Origin: an uncultured Clostridia bacterium
Lineage (GTDB): Bacteria > Bacillota > Clostridia > Christensenellales > UBA1242
Direction: 5' to 3'
DNA: 42,226 nt
NCBI GenBank assembly: GCA_944349515.1
Contig: CALVNE010000006.1
Coordinates: forward strand, 1 to 42,226
This document shows, piece by piece, positions 40,612 through 42,226 of this stretch. The notes under the pieces were generated by a model. It ran no database searches, was not told where the DNA came from, and saw only the letters and a program-made list of their open reading frames with translations. A program made the translations under genes and the position numbers. How positions within the stretch are numbered: position 1 is the stretch's first letter; each line of letters opens with the position of its first letter.

Positions 40612-41256
40612 TTAATCGTCAACGATACAGCCGTTTTCGAAAAAGACCTTTCTTTTGCATATTTTGTCAGCAATTTCCGGCCTAGTGGTGGCGAGAATCA
40701 AGGTGGTGTTCGGCGTTTTTAGGCGCTTAATCATGCTTAAAATTGCGTCTTTGTACGCCTCCGAAATTTCGTCGAAGATGTTATCCACGAGTAGTAAATC
40801 GATAGGTCTAAATGACAATCTGATAAGCGAAAGAATGTATTTATCTTCAATTCGAATATTCTTCAACTTGACATCGCGGAGCCTCTCAATGGAAAATTCG
40901 ATGATGGCGTTGTTTATCATCTTTTCCACCTCGGCTTCCTTTATTCCCTTCTTTAAAAGGATATATTTGAAATTTTCATAGACCGTTTTGTTTTCCAAAA
41001 ACACCGGGCAGTACGGCACATACCCCACACTTACGTCGGTTTTAAAATCTATCTTTTTAAGCGGAATTTTGTTGATGTAAATTTCGCCACTGTCATATTT
41101 TTCAAGTTTCGCTATCACCCTTAAAAGGCTGGTCTTTCCGCTATTCTGCTCACCCACAAGCGCCACACTTTCGCCGACAGCAACATCAAGGTTGATGTTC
41201 TCCAGCGCATAATACTCTTTTGTGTATTTTAAAAACAAATTTTTTATTGATAACAT
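40612..41256 (-). CDS. Degenerate ABC-type ATPase, orphan
   Basis: The 214-residue protein has an ABC fold with intact Walker A (GEQNSGKTS, 35-43) and the Walker B Asp158 (LLLVD). Other residues needed for hydrolysis are lost: the catalytic Glu is Asn159, the Q-loop reads YVPYCPVF (Tyr for Gln), the signature is replaced (KNIRIEDKYIL), and the switch His region reads LATTRPE. It may bind ATP but probably hydrolyses it poorly. The start at 41256 follows GGAGG; the longer frame is not favoured. No permease gene is adjacent, so a non-transport regulatory role is possible. Confidence 0.8.
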   Translation of the reverse strand: MLSIKNLFLKYTKEYYALENINLDVAVGESVALVGEQNSGKTSLLRVIAKLEKYDSGEIYINKIPLKKIDFKTDVSVGYVPYCPVFLENKTVYENFKYILLKKGIKEAEVEKMINNAIIEFSIERLRDVKLKNIRIEDKYILSLIRLSFRPIDLLLVDNIFDEISEAYKDAILSMIKRLKTPNTTLILATTRPEIADKICKRKVFFENGCIVDD

Positions 41257-41390
41257 AACTTCCTCCACTCGCCTTAAAGAGCGAAACTGTACGCCTCTTG
41301 CATAGCCATTTTGCGATGTAAATATTATGCAAAGTGGCAACAAACAACCACACTTTTTGCGATTTCACATAGGTCAAATATATGATACAA

Positions 41391-41430
41391 TAAAAAAAGA
41401 AAAAAGGAAAGCAAAATTTAAAACTTTCCA
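41391..41430 (-). terminator. Lipoprotein gene terminator
   Basis: A 6-bp stem (41406-41411 with 41424-41429) around a 12-nt loop, followed on the minus strand by TTTTTTC and a second T-run, lies just past the stop codon of the lipoprotein gene. Confidence 0.6.
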
Positions 41431-41437
41431 ATTTATG

Positions 41438-41953
41438 TTATAATTGCTGCTCGCTAGCCTTCGCTTTAATCTCTAATTCGTTTGAAACACACTCTGTGGA
41501 GGTTAAGATGAATCCCGTTTTGTCGTCGTTTTCAACCGAACTACCCACAACCACCCTGAAAGTTAATGTGGCGTTTTGTTCGGTGGCGAAAAGATAGGTC
41601 AAATTGTCTTTTTCGCTATACTTTTCGTAGGTCTCTTTGCCACTCATACCATTGGCATTTGCTTGCAAAATAGTCAAGTTGTACCACTCGTCAGCCGTTT
41701 CAAAGGTCAACTCTTGCTTTTCGTCGCCCTCCTTTCCAAACAAAATTTTCAAGTTCTCAACCGACGACTTTATTTGCAAATCAACATACTTATCCTCCAC
41801 GCGCGAATCGTCATCAAGCACAACCTTAACAGCATAATTTGTGCTCAAGCCTTGCGTGGCATCGCTGATATACGCGCACATTAACCCCTGCGTGTCGCAC
41901 CCAGCAACAAACACCATGATTAGCCCTATTAAACATACAAAAAACTTCTTCAT
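41438..41953 (-). CDS. Lipoprotein of unknown function
   Basis: The 171-residue product has a lipoprotein signal (MKKFFVCLIGLIMVFVAGC) with the lipidated Cys at 19. The mature part is acidic and beta-rich, with alternating segments (YAVKVVLDDDSRVEDKYVDL; NATLTFRVVVGSS), like an Ig-like surface domain. No family is recognised. The start at 41953 is the residue before KKFF; the 13-codon upstream extension is less signal-like. No Shine-Dalgarno sequence is clear. It lies downstream of a surface-type protein gene on the same strand and may share its operon and envelope location. Confidence 0.75.
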   Translation of the reverse strand: MKKFFVCLIGLIMVFVAGCDTQGLMCAYISDATQGLSTNYAVKVVLDDDSRVEDKYVDLQIKSSVENLKILFGKEGDEKQELTFETADEWYNLTILQANANGMSGKETYEKYSEKDNLTYLFATEQNATLTFRVVVGSSVENDDKTGFILTSTECVSNELEIKAKASEQQL

Positions 41954-42067
41954 GCCATTATTATTGGCAAAAATATTAAAAATTACACGCAAAAATTCTT
42001 TAATAAATGACTTTCAAGGTATATATTTAATTTTTGCCGACAAATCTTATTGCTAAAAATTAAAAAT

Positions 42068-42226
42068 TCAACTCACCACAACGGTGAAGGTTTGCTCATA
42101 GGAAGGTGTGGTGATTTTGAGGGTGTAAAGTCCCGCCTTTTCCGCTGTCAGACGATAGATGCCGGTGGTTATCTTTTGAACAGTCAACCCGTCAGTAGCG
42201 CTTACCTTCCGAGAAATTTCCTCGCT
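42068..42226 (-). CDS. C-terminal end of a surface-type protein (partial)
   Basis: The window starts inside this gene on its 5' side. The last 52 residues are open to a TGA at 42068-42070 and end in a beta-strand-rich block (GIYRLTAEKAGLYTLKITT; SYEQTFTVVVS) typical of the last strands of an Ig-like or bacterial-surface domain. The frame is continuous to the edge. It has no membrane or sorting signal at its C-terminus, so it is probably secreted, a lipoprotein, or anchored at the N-terminus. It precedes the lipoprotein gene by 114 nt. Confidence 0.7.
   Translation of the reverse strand, partial: SEEISRKVSATDGLTVQKITTGIYRLTAEKAGLYTLKITTPSYEQTFTVVVS

Overview
The window reads as part of the chromosome of an AT-rich, endospore-forming, Gram-positive bacterium of the Clostridia type. 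The basis is the sporulation genes (spoIVA, sigG, a ylmC/ymxH-type gene), two NodB deacetylase-like proteins, a DUF4364 protein, a clostridial tandem OB-fold SSB, the ftsK-rimO-pgsA order, purine-rich Shine-Dalgarno sequences, and lipoproteins with a Gram-positive lipobox. The species cannot be named from this sequence; an uncultured gut clostridial lineage is a guess. Gene content is mostly core housekeeping, with no prophage, insertion sequence or CRISPR array.

Layout, left to right. 1-4.6 kb (minus): spoIVA alone, then a der-plsY-mmcQ operon. 4.7-7.6 kb (minus): feoA-feoB, then a small membrane protein whose zinc-ribbon tail is split off by a frameshift or a TTGA overlap. 7.9-11.4 kb: nrdR with tandem NrdR boxes, a PRC-barrel gene, a small HTH-like gene and a 630-residue COG5610-type HAD protein. 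11.5-14.9 kb (minus): sigG, hflX and a lipoprotein. 15-17 kb (plus): class II aldolase and radC. 17-17.6 kb: a tandem duplication of about 266 bp with a small hairpin array, abutting a tRNA-Glu(CTC). 17.8-25.3 kb: an unknown gene, then ftsK/spoIIIE-rimO-pgsA, a NodB pseudoenzyme and an unknown acidic protein (minus). 25.4-30.2 kb (plus): DUF4364, an ABC ATPase-permease pair and degV. 30.3-37.3 kb (minus): tandem OB-fold SSB, a polysaccharide deacetylase and a topoisomerase IV pair (parE-parC). 37.6-42.2 kb: murG, a cytosolic subtilisin with a small partner, a degenerate ABC ATPase, a lipoprotein and the 3' end of a surface-type protein.

Functionally the genes cover envelope synthesis (plsY, pgsA, murG, deacetylases), chromosome maintenance (ftsK, parEC, radC, ssb), ribosome assembly or modification (der, hflX, rimO), iron uptake (feoAB) and sporulation (spoIVA, sigG, PRC-barrel).

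The most unusual signals are not the genes. (i) Many intergenic flanks carry A/T tracts spaced close to 10 bp, as expected of intrinsically bent DNA. (ii) Several genes have a strong sigma-A-type -10 box exactly 6 nt before the ATG and no Shine-Dalgarno sequence, implying leaderless mRNAs. (iii) Beside the tRNA there is a duplicated element with interchangeable hairpins joined by CTTCACT spacers. (iv) Two ABC ATPases and one NodB protein have lost key catalytic residues. All starts were chosen by Shine-Dalgarno or promoter position; no database search was possible.
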